DNA from: Humulus lupulus
Taxonomy: Eukaryota > Streptophyta > Magnoliopsida > Rosales > Cannabaceae
DNA: 64,000 bases
Assembly: GCF_963169125.1 (NCBI RefSeq)
Contig: NC_084793.1
Coordinates: forward strand, 139,478,297-139,542,296
Reading direction: 5' to 3'
How positions within the stretch are numbered: position 1 is the stretch's first letter; each line of letters begins with the position of its first letter. Positions 34,826 to 46,626 of the stretch are shown in pieces. Under the pieces are notes generated by a model that worked only from the letters and a program-made list of their open reading frames with translations, was not told where the DNA came from and did no database searches. The position numbers were made by a program, and so were the translations under genes.

Positions 34826-35846
34826 TATATGCTTACAGACCTACTGTGGTCTGAGCTCCCACTTATGAAGCTAACATTTCTCTCTGGCTAAGGGGGCTCA
34901 GTGGTTACGAGGTGGATCTTGCACTGGCCTCGTTGCCCCAGTCATTTGTGATCTCGACACATGGCTTCCCGACAGTTGGGAGCCCTATGTTCTCGACTCG
35001 CCTCCCTCTCGCCGCCATGTCTAGGTCTGGCTCGTCGGTTCCCATCTCGACTGCCACTGCAAGAGGGCCTTTGTGGTGCAGGCTCCCCGCCCTGGTTCCT
35101 ATGAAGAGCTGGCGGTGGTGCCTCTCGGGCTGGCGAGGGGTATCTTATTGGAGATGGTGGATGTCTTATAGGAGATGGTGGTGGTCTCCCATCGTTGGGC
35201 CTGGAAGGTCCATAATTGGCCCAGACAGATTCTGGGGATGTTTCTGACTGCTTCAATGTTGGAACTCCAAGCTAGTGGAGCTTGGTTATTCCCTGTTCCT
35301 GTAGAAACTTCCACAGTCGGATAATCATTAGCATTAGTTCGAGTATTTCTCCTAGGGCGTTCATTTCCAGGGTTTTCCCTGGCCTTTGGTTGAGCCTGTT
35401 GGGCCTCTTGCTCAGCTCTCCTGGCAGTCGTGCTCCCTCGGGAACGTCCTCTTGGCCTCCAGGGTGGTGCCTGCACCTCAGTGACCTATCTGGCCAGTTC
35501 ATTGCGCCTTGTAGCCTCTGCTAATTGTTGGCGCAATTGGTGATTCTCCAGTTCAACAATAGGAATATACCTCTCTGGATTATAGTAGAAGTCCTCGCCA
35601 GGCCTGGGTGTAGGCAGTCCCTGGGAATCAGAGGATGCACTCCCTTCCTCTCAGCCGTGATCAGTCATGGGCTGCTTCCCAGGTCAGCGTGGGTAATCTT
35701 CAGTGTGAGGAGTTTGCTCCTCTGGTATTTGGGGCAATGGTCGCCCACCAGTACTGGGGTTGTTTGCAGTGGCCATTGGTAATTCAGGAGGTTTATGATT
35801 AAACAATCTAACGACTTTCTTAATACTCTCAATGAAAGCACCAAAC
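34826..35846 (-). pseudogene. Tat Gag N-terminal region and leader (decayed)
   Basis: The minus strand from 35846 starts with the primer site and leader. It then has a Gag N-terminus in broken frames: 'QFGAFIESIKKVVRLFNHKP' (35893-35684 frame) and an Arg/Gln-rich stretch (35476-35099 frame, 'AEQEAQQAQPKARENPGN'). Low-complexity, basic, Pro-rich sequence is usual for this part of Tat Gag. Two plus-strand frames of similar length (34912, 35282) are shadows. Confidence 0.65.
35828..35846 (-). other. Tat primer binding site region
   Basis: On the minus strand, the LTR end GGCGTCAACA is followed by 'gtttggtgctttcattgag', a sequence frequently found at this position in Tat-type elements. It contains TGGTGCTTTCATTGAG and is unlike the Met-type site of A1 and A2. 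Which tRNA it fits was not determined. Confidence 0.6.
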
Positions 35847-36593
35847 TGTTGACGCCGTTTTTTGTCAACTTCAATATGAAGAGCACTAAACAAAAAATTA
35901 ATAAAAAAAATAAGAATAATTTAAATTTTACGTGGTTCAGGAATTAAAATCTGCCTAGTCCACAAGTAGATATTATTCCTTGGTGATATTCTCTCAAAGC
36001 TTTTACAAAGTAATTTAGCAGAGTATTCTCAGTACCAAATTGTGCGTATCCTCAAATGAAATTCTCAACTCTATTTATAGACTGGTTAACAAAATATATT
36101 CCCTTTATTTGGGGAAGTTACAATACAAATTTGAAATAAATATAATTAAATACATTAATTAAATAATATCCCATGATAATTGGGATTTAATATCAAATAA
36201 AAACAAATCCCTAAGGAATAGAGATTTCCTAATAGCAACCGATTTCAAACTGGGTTACCAACCTCGAACACACTCTTTACACACCTTCGAGATCGACCAA
36301 CATCACGAGCTCGTCATTAGTTAGCCTCATCCTTAGCCAGCAGTTTCATCAAGCTTAACCTTCGGAGATCAACCACTTCGAGCTTGCAATGAAGGCCCGA
36401 GAAGATCCATCCTTTCGAGCGTGATGCTCAAGCTCGAACCTTCTTAATTGGTGCTCGATCGCCAATAGGAACAAGTCAGGAAATATGTAAATTTATACAA
36501 GTGTTGAGCCCTTACTTGCCATTTTCGAGCTTACACTTTACGAGCCTACATTTTGAAGCTGATTTATGATGTTTTCGAAATTTGGGTGTAACA
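35847..36593 (-). repeat. Tat 5' LTR (747 bp)
   Basis: In plus coordinates it begins TGTTGACGCC and ends TTTGGGTGTAACA (TG...CA). On the minus strand it has a TATA box, 'gtctataaatagag' (about 36063-36080), with an oriented leader. It borders gag on the left and CACTA-like DNA on the right. The matching 3' LTR was not found. If it lies outside the window, its outer neighbour should show GTAAA, the five bases at 36594-36598. Confidence 0.85.
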
Positions 36594-37281
36594 GTAAACA
36601 TAGAAACCAACGATGACAGTGAATAACTATCACCGTTGCTTTTGACTATCGCTATTAACCCCAACGCTGACAGTGAATTCGAGACCAATACCGACAGTTA
36701 AAAACTGTTGAAGTTGACCAAACGATGACAGTTAAAAATTGTCGCAATTGACCTCAACGTCAACAATTATTAAAAGCCTAATACCGACAATTATAAAATG
36801 TCACCGAAATTCAAATAAAAAAATATAAAAATATAATCAATGAATAATTTAATTTTAAAAATAAACTAAATTATGGAAATATATATTTATAAAAAAATTA
36901 TGTATTTATTAAAAACATTTAAAACTATATTTTTTTATTTAAAATTTTTTCATATTATCAACTTTTATATTTATAATATTTTTATATTAAAATTTAAATT
37001 AGTCATAATATAAATAATAATATAGTTAAATTAACACATTTATAAAATTAGCATTAGTTAAAATGAGCTGTTTTATTGATTGGTTAAATATTGTAAAATA
37101 ATTTTAAAATTTCTATAAATTTATTAGTTATAAATTTTTTAATATGTATGTTTAAAATATTAAATTTTGTATAAGGCAAAGGTGACAGTCTTTATTGGGG
37201 CAATGCTGACATCTATAAGCTGTCGCTATTGGAAAGGGCCAATAGCTACAACTATAAGATGTCGGCATTGCTCCTATAGTG
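36594..37281. mobile_element. Right end of a CACTA-type DNA transposon with subterminal repeats
   Basis: Six or more units of a 'cgacagttaaaaactgtcg'-like motif lie at 36600-36820, and more at 37183-37270 ('gctgacatctataagctgtc', 'gatgtcggcattgctcctat'). The end reads CTCCTATAGTG (37271-37281), the inverse of a CACTATAGGAG terminus. CACTA (En/Spm) elements carry such clustered subterminal motifs, bound by the transposase. The middle (36830-37150) is AT-rich without coding. The left end is missing, probably lost where the Tat element entered. Confidence 0.65.
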
Positions 37282-37292
37282 TGTCACATTGC

Positions 37293-38912
37293 CTTCAAAA
37301 AAATAATTCAGTATATCTCTTTCCCTCTTCTTTCTCCCTCTCTCTCATACGATTATTGCTCCAGCCCCGTGCGATACAATGGATAAGATAAGAAAGAAGC
37401 TCTCGACATTAGGGATTTGGGGCTTATAGTTTTGGTTGTGCTTGGGGTTTGGGGCCAGTGAAGGCGACGACTAACTGAGATCCATGAGAAATCTATTCTC
37501 TCCCATTGCAACCTCATCATCGACGAAGAAAGGCGATTCCATCTCTCTGTTATATCTTGGTATGACCTACAATAACCCATTTCTTACATATATATATATA
37601 TATATAAATGGATAAGCTACTGCTCATCTTTTTTTTCCGTTATATATATATATATTGTTTTTGTCTTTTTTGTTCACTATTACACGGCCTTGATATAGTT
37701 TGTTTCATCTTTTGCTTTTATCCATTATATATACAAAAATAGTCTATATAAAAGTGTTATTTTTTTTTTATTTATTATCTTACTTTTTTCTTTTATGTTC
37801 ACTATTCCACCACCTGCCCCTTATATATTATATATAGTTTCTTTCAAATATAATTTTACTCTGATTAGGGAAAGGAACAAAAAATAAAATTAAGTCTTCC
37901 TCTTTTCAACAACAGCCTTCCACACGAAGGTACTGTATTCACTTCCTTTTTAAAATGAAGTAATTAAAATGTGTTCTTTTTTCATCATTTAAATAAATTG
38001 ACTGTATTAATGTAATAAGTGTGTTAGTTTTTTTTCTCTATTAAATCTCCTCATTTAAGCTTTACTTTACACATCATTGGAGTTTTTAAGAATAATTATA
38101 TCTATAACTTATTAATTTCCAATGTACTCATTATTATTTTTTAATGGGAGAATGAGGCATTTTATTTCTTCCAAATTAGTAAATTATTTGTGAAGTTGTA
38201 AATAGTTTCATGAAATATTTAGAAAAATATTAGTTTACAACCAAGTTATCTTTTCACAGACTATGAATTTATTAAACAAAGAAAAATGGTTAGAGAATGA
38301 GATGAGTAGAAAAATAATAATAATAATAATAACTTAAATTCAATAAGTCATATATTCAATTCAATTTTCAAGCTCAAGAAAAACAAATTATTAATTATGA
38401 ACTATTTGATTATATTATTATTTACTTTTTTCACGTACAAGAATTCAAAATGCAAATATTTTTTTTTACTCATTCATTTCGAAATTACTTTTAGTTTTCT
38501 GGCAAGGAGCAAAACGCAAGAGAAAAAATAATATTGTCAGCGGGTTGCTCTTGCCTAAGGCCCGAGCCATTCACTAGTATTTATATATGCATCTATAAAA
38601 ATAAAGGAGCAAAGTGATACTTTCTTTCCTCACATGTTTCATTCATACTATGGTAAATGTCTAGATTCATATTTTGAATTGTTTGTACGTGACAGTTTTT
38701 TTATTAATAATATGCATTTATATTTTCTTTATTTGTTACGGTATATGAATGGTTACTTATGCAAGTTTACTTATTTTTATTTTATAATTTGACTATTAAG
38801 ACTATGGAGTTTGATTGCTAGCATCATGGCAATCAATTTGTAGCTATTTCTCAAGATCATGCTACAACATGGGTTTCTTGTCTGTGGTCCACGATGATAT
38901 CTCCTAGCGAAG
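37293..38912 (+). other. Exon-like pieces of an unidentified non-repetitive transcript (tentative)
   Basis: A CT-rich leader-like stretch (37315-37350) precedes an ATG at 37484 with 25 codons ('MRNLFSPIATSSSTKKGDSI...'), then GT at 37560. An AG at 37867-37868 opens a 61-base piece (37869-37929) ending at GT 37930. The piece about 38801-38912 ends in GAAG/GTGAGT. Joining the first two pieces keeps the frame. The third reads open as 'GNQFVAISQDHATTWVSC' in one frame but meets a stop if joined directly. I do not recognise the protein. It could be a host gene relic, a captured fragment or chance. Confidence 0.25.
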
Positions 38913-39189
38913 GTGAGTAACTATCTTGGTTTCATGTTGATTGTGAGCAAGCTTTGTTAAAAGGCCATTTGGTTTCACTTTTTTTTTTTTTGGCTTAAAC
39001 TTTAATGTAGAAAAGGTGTTTGAGAAAATACCCCACAGAACTATTATTGTGTTCATAGTTCTTTTTGCATAATGAGTTTCATGATATTTATTTTGATATT
39101 TTTATCCTTTCACTTATCCATGTTAATGGTTTTTATATTGTAGTACTTTTGTGTGATATATCAATTGGGCTTCACTTTAAGCCCTACCG
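38913..39189. other. AT-rich DNA, nothing recognised
   Basis: No coding or structural signal is visible apart from a poly-T tract at about 38980-38992. Confidence 0.5.
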
Positions 39190-39527
39190 GTAGGGCTCTC
39201 AGTGTTTCTCAACCCGTGAACAGTTTTCGGCGCGAATTTTTTTTATGACTGTATATATTGTAGCTATTTAGAGCATCCTGCAAAGTTTCAGAAAATTCTG
39301 AATAGTTTACAGTACCGAAAACTAGGTTCAAACATGTTGATTTCCACTCGCATAAAAAAAATTAGTCACGCGTGCAACAACATGTTTGAACCAAGTTTTC
39401 GGTACTGTAAACTATTCGGAATTTTCTGAAAATTGCACTGAAGCTCTAAATAGCTACAATATATACGGTCATAAAAAAAAGTCGCGCCGAAAACTATTCA
39501 CTAGTCGAGAAACACTGAGAGCCCTAC
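39190..39527. mobile_element. Foldback (MITE-like) element with 150-bp inverted arms
   Basis: The arms are 39190-39339 and 39378-39527, 150 bp each, with a 38-bp loop. Outer ends are GTAGGGCTCTCAGTG and its inverse; inner ends are GTTCAAACATGTTG and CAACATGTTTGAAC. The arms match almost throughout by eye, for example 'ggtactgtaaactattcgga' against its inverse at about 39290-39315. No coding is present. A target duplication was not evident, so the superfamily (Mutator-like or other) is open. Confidence 0.9.
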
Positions 39528-39639
39528 AGTAAGACTCTTTTTGAAGGCCCTACCAAAGAAATTTCCTATATATATAAATATAAATAGGACTCCCTGTCTT
39601 ATCCTTATATTATTTCGGACTGCATGAATGAAAATTTTA

Positions 39640-40460
39640 ATAAATAGGACTCCGTGTTTTTAGGTCCAAAGTGATACACGGAGGTATCTAAGGATCCCCA
39701 AAATGTTTGGTAGCATTTGGAGCAATTTTAGGATCATTGGAAGGGTCAAAAGTCATAAGGGGTTGCGATGTGTCAGACCCCAAGTGGCATAGGATCGCCA
39801 AAATGTGAAGGGACTCAAAAGTCCAAAGTGGTGACATGTCTCCTGCTAGTAGTCACCACCTTGACGACATGTAGGCAACACGTCGCCTGTCGTGTTCGTA
39901 CGATTACGTAAATAAGCTCCAAATGACAAGTGAATTAACTCTAATCCTAATGGTTAGACCTAATGACGATGCCTACAATATAAAAAGGTCCTAATAAAGT
40001 TTTGGAAGACATGATCACTCTCTCCAATCTCTCTCTAACCTCTCTCTCTATCTAGCTTTCAAGAATAACTAGTTTTATTTGAGAAATTCATAAAGAAAGT
40101 GCTTTACTTTGTGAGTTTAAGGCTTGATCAATCCAATCCTCATTTCCTCTTATAAAAGACCTCAATGATCAATGGTGGCTAGGAAATAGAGAATTAAAAA
40201 AGAGGTACAAATTGTATATAAGCCTTGGTATTGTGTTTTTGCATTTGAAGAATGAAAAGGCTAATAGTGGTGGTTCTCCTAGGGTTTTGAAATTTCAACA
40301 AGGTTGAAGAAGATTGTTCTACAACTAGGGTTTGCATCATCTTTCTCAATCTTTATTTGGTCTTTCTCAACCCTTATTTTGTGTAGATTCTAGATACTAT
40401 GGTTGTGTAATCTCACTCACCCCCAACATTCTAATTCTCTATTATCTGAGAAACAACATC
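39640..40460 (+). repeat. Copia 5' LTR-like leader
   Basis: It contains a TATA-like 'caatataaaaagg' at about 39977 followed by CT-rich sequence (40018-40060), as in a transcribed LTR start. A degraded primer-site look-alike, 'ttatctgag', lies at about 40442, just before gag. Without a second LTR copy the boundaries cannot be set. Confidence 0.45.
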
Positions 40461-40489
40461 ATGGAAGAATCTAACCATTTTTGGCTTTG

Positions 40490-41330
40490 AAGTTCACGAC
40501 TCAAGACTTTGTAAGATTGGATAAGTTTGATGGGACTAACTATGTTTGTTGTCAAGACAAGATTAGATTCTTGCTAATCACTGTAACACCATTGAACACC
40601 GCCAAAACCTAACACCATTGGATGCCGCAAAGGAAGATGATACTCAAGAAGTTATCAAAGAAAGGAAGAAGCGCGAAGAAGATGAGTTGATATGTATGGG
40701 TCACATCCTCAACGCTTTTTTCAGATAGGCTCAATGATCTCTACACCAACACCACGTCTGCAAAGGAGATTTGGGAGGCCTTGGAAAAGAAATACATAGT
40801 GGAAGAAAAAGGTACAAAGAAATTCCTTATTACTCAATATACGGAATTCAAGTTCTATGGTATGAAACCACTTCTCCCCCAAATACACGAGTTGCAAATT
40901 ATTATGCATAAGTTTTCTACAATTAATATTGTATTGTCGGAACAATTCCTTGTTGGTGCCTTAATAGCCAAGGAACCTCCATCTTGGAGAGGCATTAGGA
41001 AGAAGATCCTCCATAAGAATGAGGATATTTCATTTGAGGAGATCCTCAAGCACTTGAGGAGTGACGAGGAATCCAGTTCTAGAGATAAGAACGAGGAGGA
41101 GTCTAATGGAAAGTCCTCAAAAGCCAATGTGGTAGACAATCCTCCTAACAAAGTAAAAGGAATTTGGATGAACAGGGGCAAGGGTCAAAAACCCTTAGGG
41201 CTCAAGAAGAATGAGGGACAATTCAAAATTTCCAAGGGACATTTCTTTGTGAGTGGCAAGAATGAAAACTTTCTAGAGATTTTAGATTTAAGAGGAATCA
41301 TAACAATGAGGCAATACTCAACTCAACAAA
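40490..41330 (+). pseudogene. Copia Gag (broken, zinc knuckle lost)
   Basis: The first piece reads 'TQDFVRLDKFDGTNYV' (about 40500-40610), typical of the start of copia Gag, and ends at a stop. After shifts the frame 40781-41341 has 'EKKYIVEEKGTKKFLITQYT' and 'KILHKNEDISFEEILKHLRS', then a Lys/Ser-rich tail. The zinc knuckle expected near 41245 reads 'FFVSGKNENF', so its Cys and His residues are gone. An upstream ATG at 40461 leads into stops. Confidence 0.82.
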
Positions 41331-41334
41331 AGAT

Positions 41335-41480
41335 GTGCTAGTGGCAACACTAAGCGAAGTCAATGCCATTAATGGGAAGGTGAATTGGTGGTGGTATGAT
41401 ACTTGTGCCACAATTCATGTTACCTATGATAAAAATCTTTTCAAGACCTTTGAATCTTCAAAGGAAGGGCATGAGATAAA
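41335..41480 (+). pseudogene. Copia protease
   Basis: The frame has 'NWWWYDTCATIHVTYDKNLF'. Copia proteases normally show D-S/T-G-A-T/S at this place, and here Gly is replaced by Cys, which should inactivate it. Protease sequence continues in another frame ('LYVPELSRNLVNGNLLGKLG') near 41575-41640. Confidence 0.82.
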
Positions 41481-42246
41481 ATGGGCAAGGAGAAAAGGTC
41501 CAAGGTTAAAGGCAAGGGGACTATTGATTTGTTCTACAAATTCGTTAAGAAGGTTCTAATCATTAATATTTTGTATGTACCAGAATTAAGTAGAAACCTT
41601 GTCAATGGTAATTTGCTTGGAAAACTGGGAATCAAGGTTGTGTTAGATTCTAGCAAGCTTACATTGTTCAAGGGAACTGTGTTTGTGGGAAATGGATATG
41701 CTTGTGATGGCATATTTAAACTTAGTACTTTTATTGACCAAGTGAACAATAATTTCTCTTCTTCTTGTTATATGCTTGACTCAAATTCTATTAATTTGTG
41801 GCATGTTAGACTTGCACATATAGGATTTAGCACAATTAAAAGAGCAATTAAATGTGGATTGATTGATTGTGATAATTTTGAGCATGATAAATTTGAATTA
41901 TGTGCTAAATTTAAGATGGTAAAGAATCCTTCTTCAAGTTTTGAAAGAAACTCTAAGTTGTTAGATTTGATACTTAGTGACTTATGTGAACTAAATAGAA
42001 TGTTTACTAGAGGAGGAAGTAGATATTTTATTACTTTCATAGATGATTGCTCTTGGTTCACATATGTATATTTTGTTAAAAATAAAGATGAAGCATTTAA
42101 TGTGTTTAATGCTTATAAAGAAGAAGTTAAAAATCATTTGGAAATGAGAATTAAAGTTCATAGAAGTGATAGGGGTGGTGAATATTTTTCAAATGATTTC
42201 AACTTTTTTTTAAGAGTATGGAATAATACATGAATGCATAACCTCT
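41481..42246 (+). pseudogene. Copia GAG-pre-integrase and integrase core, first part
   Basis: A 250-codon open frame (41481-42233) gives 'INLWHVRLAHIGFSTIKRAI' (pre-integrase, with the His pair), 'FELCAKFKMVKNP' where the zinc Cys pair is expected (only one Cys remains), 'LLDLILSDLCELNRMFTRGG', 'YFITFIDDCSWFTYVYFVKN' and 'IKVHRSDRGGEYFSNDF' (core Asp residues). It stops just before the solo LTR at 42247, in line with the break. Confidence 0.87.
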
Positions 42247-43476
42247 TGTAGCGCCTGGATAACCAAGACTGTTACACTATGTGTTTGAAATAGTGCAAGA
42301 CTTGTTGATAAAGTCATTTGAATAAAAATGTGAATCTAACGACACAAACGAATTAGGTTTAAAAAAGTTTTGGTTATAAACGACCAATTTTCATTAAAAT
42401 AAATGTTTGGTACATGGGATCCCAAATCAGGGTTTTAATAACATAATTACAGAATTTCTAAATATTATAAATAATCAAGCCACTCTAATGGCAAAATACA
42501 CGTTTTAGGTTTCTGTCCCTGTACAAACCACCGACCGTGGCGATCGAGCAGCTGACAATGTACACCTCGCCCCCAGAGCTCTCCAACCCATGGTCAACTC
42601 ATCTTACACTTGCCTTTACCTGCACAACGTAGCACCCGTGAGCCAAGGCCCAGTAAGAAGAATATAACGTCATAGCATAATCAATATCGATAGTCAAATA
42701 GATCATAGAGCATAACCAAATGATTCATAAGACATTAATCAATTATCTATCAAGCCATAGCATTCACTTAATCAAGAACATCAATTGACAAACCAATGAT
42801 CCAACATCCAGATATTCAGCACATTATATACATCAAACCAACAACAGTACACATGTCATGCAATAACTAGGGTCAACGCCCTTAGGCCACACCCTCTGTA
42901 ATAAACCACTGTCTTTGGCTCACTTAGGCCAAGCCCAGTGTTATACCCATTGACTCCAGCCAGCTTAACCGAGCTTAGTGATTAATAAGCTATCCTCAGC
43001 TACCAGTGACTGAGCCGCTCCCTATGCGCAAGTATTGATTCCGGCACTCTTAGGTCGTTCATCATATGTCCCCATGGCATAATACCATCTCATGACATTC
43101 ATACAATTATAGGGAACTCTTAGTCCCAACATATTCACATGGTTTATCACAATCATATAACAGTGCATACAAATATAGGGAACACTTAGTCGCATGCTAT
43201 CCACATAAACGGGTGCAGTTCTCTTACATTTAATTCCAAGTGCTTTGATTAAGAAAGACGACCCTCAAGCACGATCCTGCCCCGTGCCCAAGCATACACC
43301 TAGTCACAACCATGATAAAGGATTCCATCAATAATAAATGATTAAAGGTTTTTGGACCAAATTCTAGCCTCCGAGACATCGAATCCCACCAAACACGATA
43401 GTGGAATCGATCTCGAGCACCCTGGGTTAGGTTCCCGTGCCTAAAATCCCCATAAGGCAAAAAATTCCCTTAAGAG

Positions 43477-43632
43477 CTGCGGCCCTAGCCCTCCATGCCA
43501 CGGCCCGCCCCTAACTAGAGGCCTAGCCTCCCGAGAAAACACACACGGGCCGCGATCCTAAGCTTCCCATGCCGCGACCTGCCCTCCTTCCTGGCGCACC
43601 TCTGTTCTAGAGGACTGCGGCACACCAAGATC
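43477..43632. repeat. GC-rich block in the minus LTR
   Basis: Five variants of a GCGGCC-like theme occur: 'gctgcggccctag', 'tgccacggcccgcc', 'gggccgcgatcc', 'atgccgcgacctgcc' and 'gactgcggcacacc'. They are separated by 20-50 bp. It is the counterpart of the blocks at 5513 and 33739. Confidence 0.6.
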
Positions 43633-44277
43633 TGAGCTGCAAACCGACCCCTTTGAACCTAGAAAAAACTCCATTTTCATCCATCAAATCTCAACCAAAC
43701 TAACCCAAAATCATCCTAATAACGTAATTCAACTATCATAAACATCCTAACATGTTTCCAGTAGTAAAACCCAATAAGAACCTAACTTAGAAAGTCACCA
43801 ATATAACACTTTGATTTTGAAAGCCATAAGCTCATGAACACCTTAGAACAGGCAATAATTCCCAAAAATTCAGATGCTAAACCATTATTAAAGGTTTACC
43901 TTTATTGAAGAGCAAGACCACCTACTAGTTGCTGAGTTAATTCCCAAGCTTTCGCCCCAATTTAATCTTCAAGATCAAGAACCCCAAAACACTTAGAACT
44001 CAGCCCAAATCTACATAATTCATTGACCAAGAAAGTGATTCAAGACTTACCTCAATTACTGTTGAATTCCTTAGCTAAAAATGAGCTAATCTCCAAAAGT
44101 TTCAACCCAATTCATTGAGTTTCCATCCATGCTTCTCCTTGATTCTGTAGTTTCCCTTGAGAGAAAAGGAGAGTGAAAAGAGAAAGGTCGATTTGGATAT
44201 CTTTTACTATTTTTCTTAAATTTTTTTATCTGTCTTAGTTACTTAAGTCAATCTCTAGGCTCGGGGTACCAAAAATG

Positions 44278-46130
44278 TGTTGGGGTTTTATGCCCTAATT
44301 AAAACCCAAATTCTTTGTAATCTCATTTTATTATCAATAAAAGAATAGAAATCATTTTTTGACTTGGTCAATCACTTTGCTCACATGTGTTATTTTCATG
44401 ATTATTTGTTTAATATAAACTTCTATTAAATCCCGAGCATATAGCTAATCTTATTTATAGTGACGTAATCACAGTGGAATATAAATATGATTATATGTTC
44501 AAAATAAGTTAGTCCTAAGATTAGTCAGTGCACTGGATTTACACTGACTTGCCAATCTACGATATGATCTACTTACACATTACAGTGTTATGTTATTTCC
44601 AGAACATTAGCAAAGTAGATAAGATCGGATGTATTTGTTACATCGGACATGACCGATATTGACAGTTGATAAGATAAGTAAACATACCGTTATTATCTAT
44701 TCTAGTCATATCATATAGTTGACCATAGGTCAATTCAATCTCAATTCTGAGTGGTTAGTATTCTAACTGATTGTATTATTTGAGTTCTTTGACTTGTTCG
44801 TTACCAGCTTACCCTACGGACTAGCCCATACTTACATCTTGGGAACTCGGTAGTATAATTGAGTGGGAGTGTTAATCATAGATATGAACTTCTATAGCTT
44901 CTGATGAAGAAGTGAAACGATGGTTTCCTTTTAGTTTGGTTCAAGGTGTTAAATGATAGAGATCTCATTTTAGTAATTAAATTAGTTTACTGAAATATCA
45001 TTTACAAGGAACTAAGTGTTTTAAGGATAAAATACAATGAGGGGTAAAACGGTATTTTAGTCCTCTCTCATTGTAGACCGTCTATAGAGGATTGAGTGAC
45101 AATTATGGTTGTAACAATGGATAATTAATAGCGTATCTATATTTGTTATAGAGCGTTCTATGAATTCAAGAGTGCAATTCCAAGTCTATAGTGGAGTCAC
45201 GAGGAATTAATAAGTTAGTAAATTTATTTGTTAGATTTATGATAACTTATTGGAGCTTGATTTCATAGGCCCATGGTCCCCATTGTACCTTGGATAAAAT
45301 CATCTAGATAGTCTCAATTAATTGATTTAATCATCAATTAGAATTATCAAAGTTGACCAGGTCAATTTTGGATAGTTTCACAGAGTTGTGTAATTTTGAG
45401 AAGAAAAGAGAAATTATGGCAGATTTATTAATTAAGATAAATTGGTATCTAAATTAATAAATAAGTTTAAATCAAGGTTCAAATTATAAATAATTAATTT
45501 GATAAAGGATTTAAATAATTATTTAATTAATTAAATCAATAAAAAATAATACAGGCCTTGATTTTAAGTCCAATGGGCTTATAATCAACTGGGAAATTTC
45601 ACGGGCCTATAGCCCATGATAATTTCGACCTAGGGCTTCAAAATGGCTGTTATTTTATTGATTTTTTAATTAAATTAAATGGCCTAATTGAGTCTATAAA
45701 AGGAGTGCTTATAGAGAAGTCAAAACAAGGGTTTTTTATAAGTCAGATTTTCTGATAGTTTTATATTCTCTCTAAACACAAGTCCTTTTCTAAGCCTCTT
45801 TGTTATTTTCTCTTCTTCTCTATATATCTATCTCATGTGTTGAGAATTTCCCACACTAGTCTAGGTGGTTCTAAGGATACATTGGAAGATTGTGAGGAAA
45901 ATAGAAGATCGGTTCAGTTTCTTGATAATACTCTGCGACAGAGAGGATACAAGAGTTAGAGAAACTGAAGGAAGGACTCTTAATTCCGCTGCGTATACTG
46001 TAAGTATTATATTATTTGTTTCTCTTTGAATTCAATTTCAGAAACATGTTTTAGGCTATCTTGTATTAATTTGTTTAATATTAGATATACATGAAAATAA
46101 ATAAAGATCCTGTATAAGCTTTTTCCAACA
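44278..46130 (+). mobile_element. Solo LTR, copia-like family C, plus orientation, TSD AAATG
   Basis: It begins TGTTGGGGTTTTATGCC and ends CTTTTTCCAACA, flanked by AAATG (44273-44277, 46131-46135). Length is 1853 bp. A TATA box 'gtctataaaagg' is at about 45693, and the U5-like end has 'ttccgctgcgtatactg' (about 45985), a common copia LTR phrase. It is the inverse of the copy at 18573-20394. Confidence 0.93.
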
Positions 46131-46626
46131 AAATGTCCCCGAGGGCAAAATGGTAAAATTCCCTAGTATTCCCACCTAGGCTTCCTAACCTCAAATATAT
46201 CTCAAATTATTTATTTCCATAACCTGTTAACCCAATTAACTATCCAATACCCAAAATACCCCTTGACTCGCCCTGAGTCAAGTATTGGGTCTTGTTGTGA
46301 CTTTCCCGCTACTTGCTCCCTAGGATCACCTCGTGCCGAAAGCTGCAAATATTTACCACATAATAATTTCGTCTCAACAGTTATCACAAATAATCACATT
46401 TATGCCCTAACGGGCCAAAATTACATTTATGCCCTTACAGACTAAACAGGGCCCGCATGCTTATCTAATACTCATAAACATGCATTCCACATATCCATAT
46501 AATCATAGGATCATGCATATCAGATAATCATGCATTTTCACCATTAATTCACATAACTTCCAATTATGCCCTCTTGACACACTAATCAAGGCCCTTAAGC
46601 CTTATTAGTAATTCTGTGTCGTTACA

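Larger units (their letters stand above)
1100..36593 (-). mobile_element. Tat-type Ty3/gypsy LTR retrotransposon, decayed and split by three insertions
   Basis: Read on the minus strand the order is 5' LTR (35847-36593), gag (35846-34826, 27992-26838, about 11421-11040), protease, reverse transcriptase, RNase H, a second RNase H, integrase (to about 7345), then a long spacer with an antisense gene (1291-3810). The second RNase H domain and the antisense gene between pol and the 3' LTR are known hallmarks of the Tat lineage (Retand/Grande/RIRE2-like elements). Removing the insertions 4382-6850, 11422-26837 and 27993-34825, each with one TSD copy, rejoins the element. The 3' LTR is missing or beyond recognition. 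Stops and frameshifts occur in all domains, so it is dead. The left limit given is approximate. Confidence 0.85.
42247..46626 (-). mobile_element. Solo LTR, chromovirus family A, minus orientation, TSD CCTCT
   Basis: In plus coordinates it begins TGTAGCGCCTGG and ends GTGTCGTTACA, flanked by CCTCT (42242-42246, 46627-46631). The minus-strand opening, with 'taataaggcttaagggcctt', is nearly that of A1. Removing 44278-46130 and one AAATG leaves about 2522 bp. A GC-rich block lies at 43477-43632. The integrase reading frame resumes right after the second CCTCT, which confirms the insertion. Confidence 0.94.

Noticed and set aside
37600..37640. TA-dinucleotide runs near 37593-37656 as a promoter
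   Set aside because: They are simple microsatellites without a positioned start site or coding sequence downstream.
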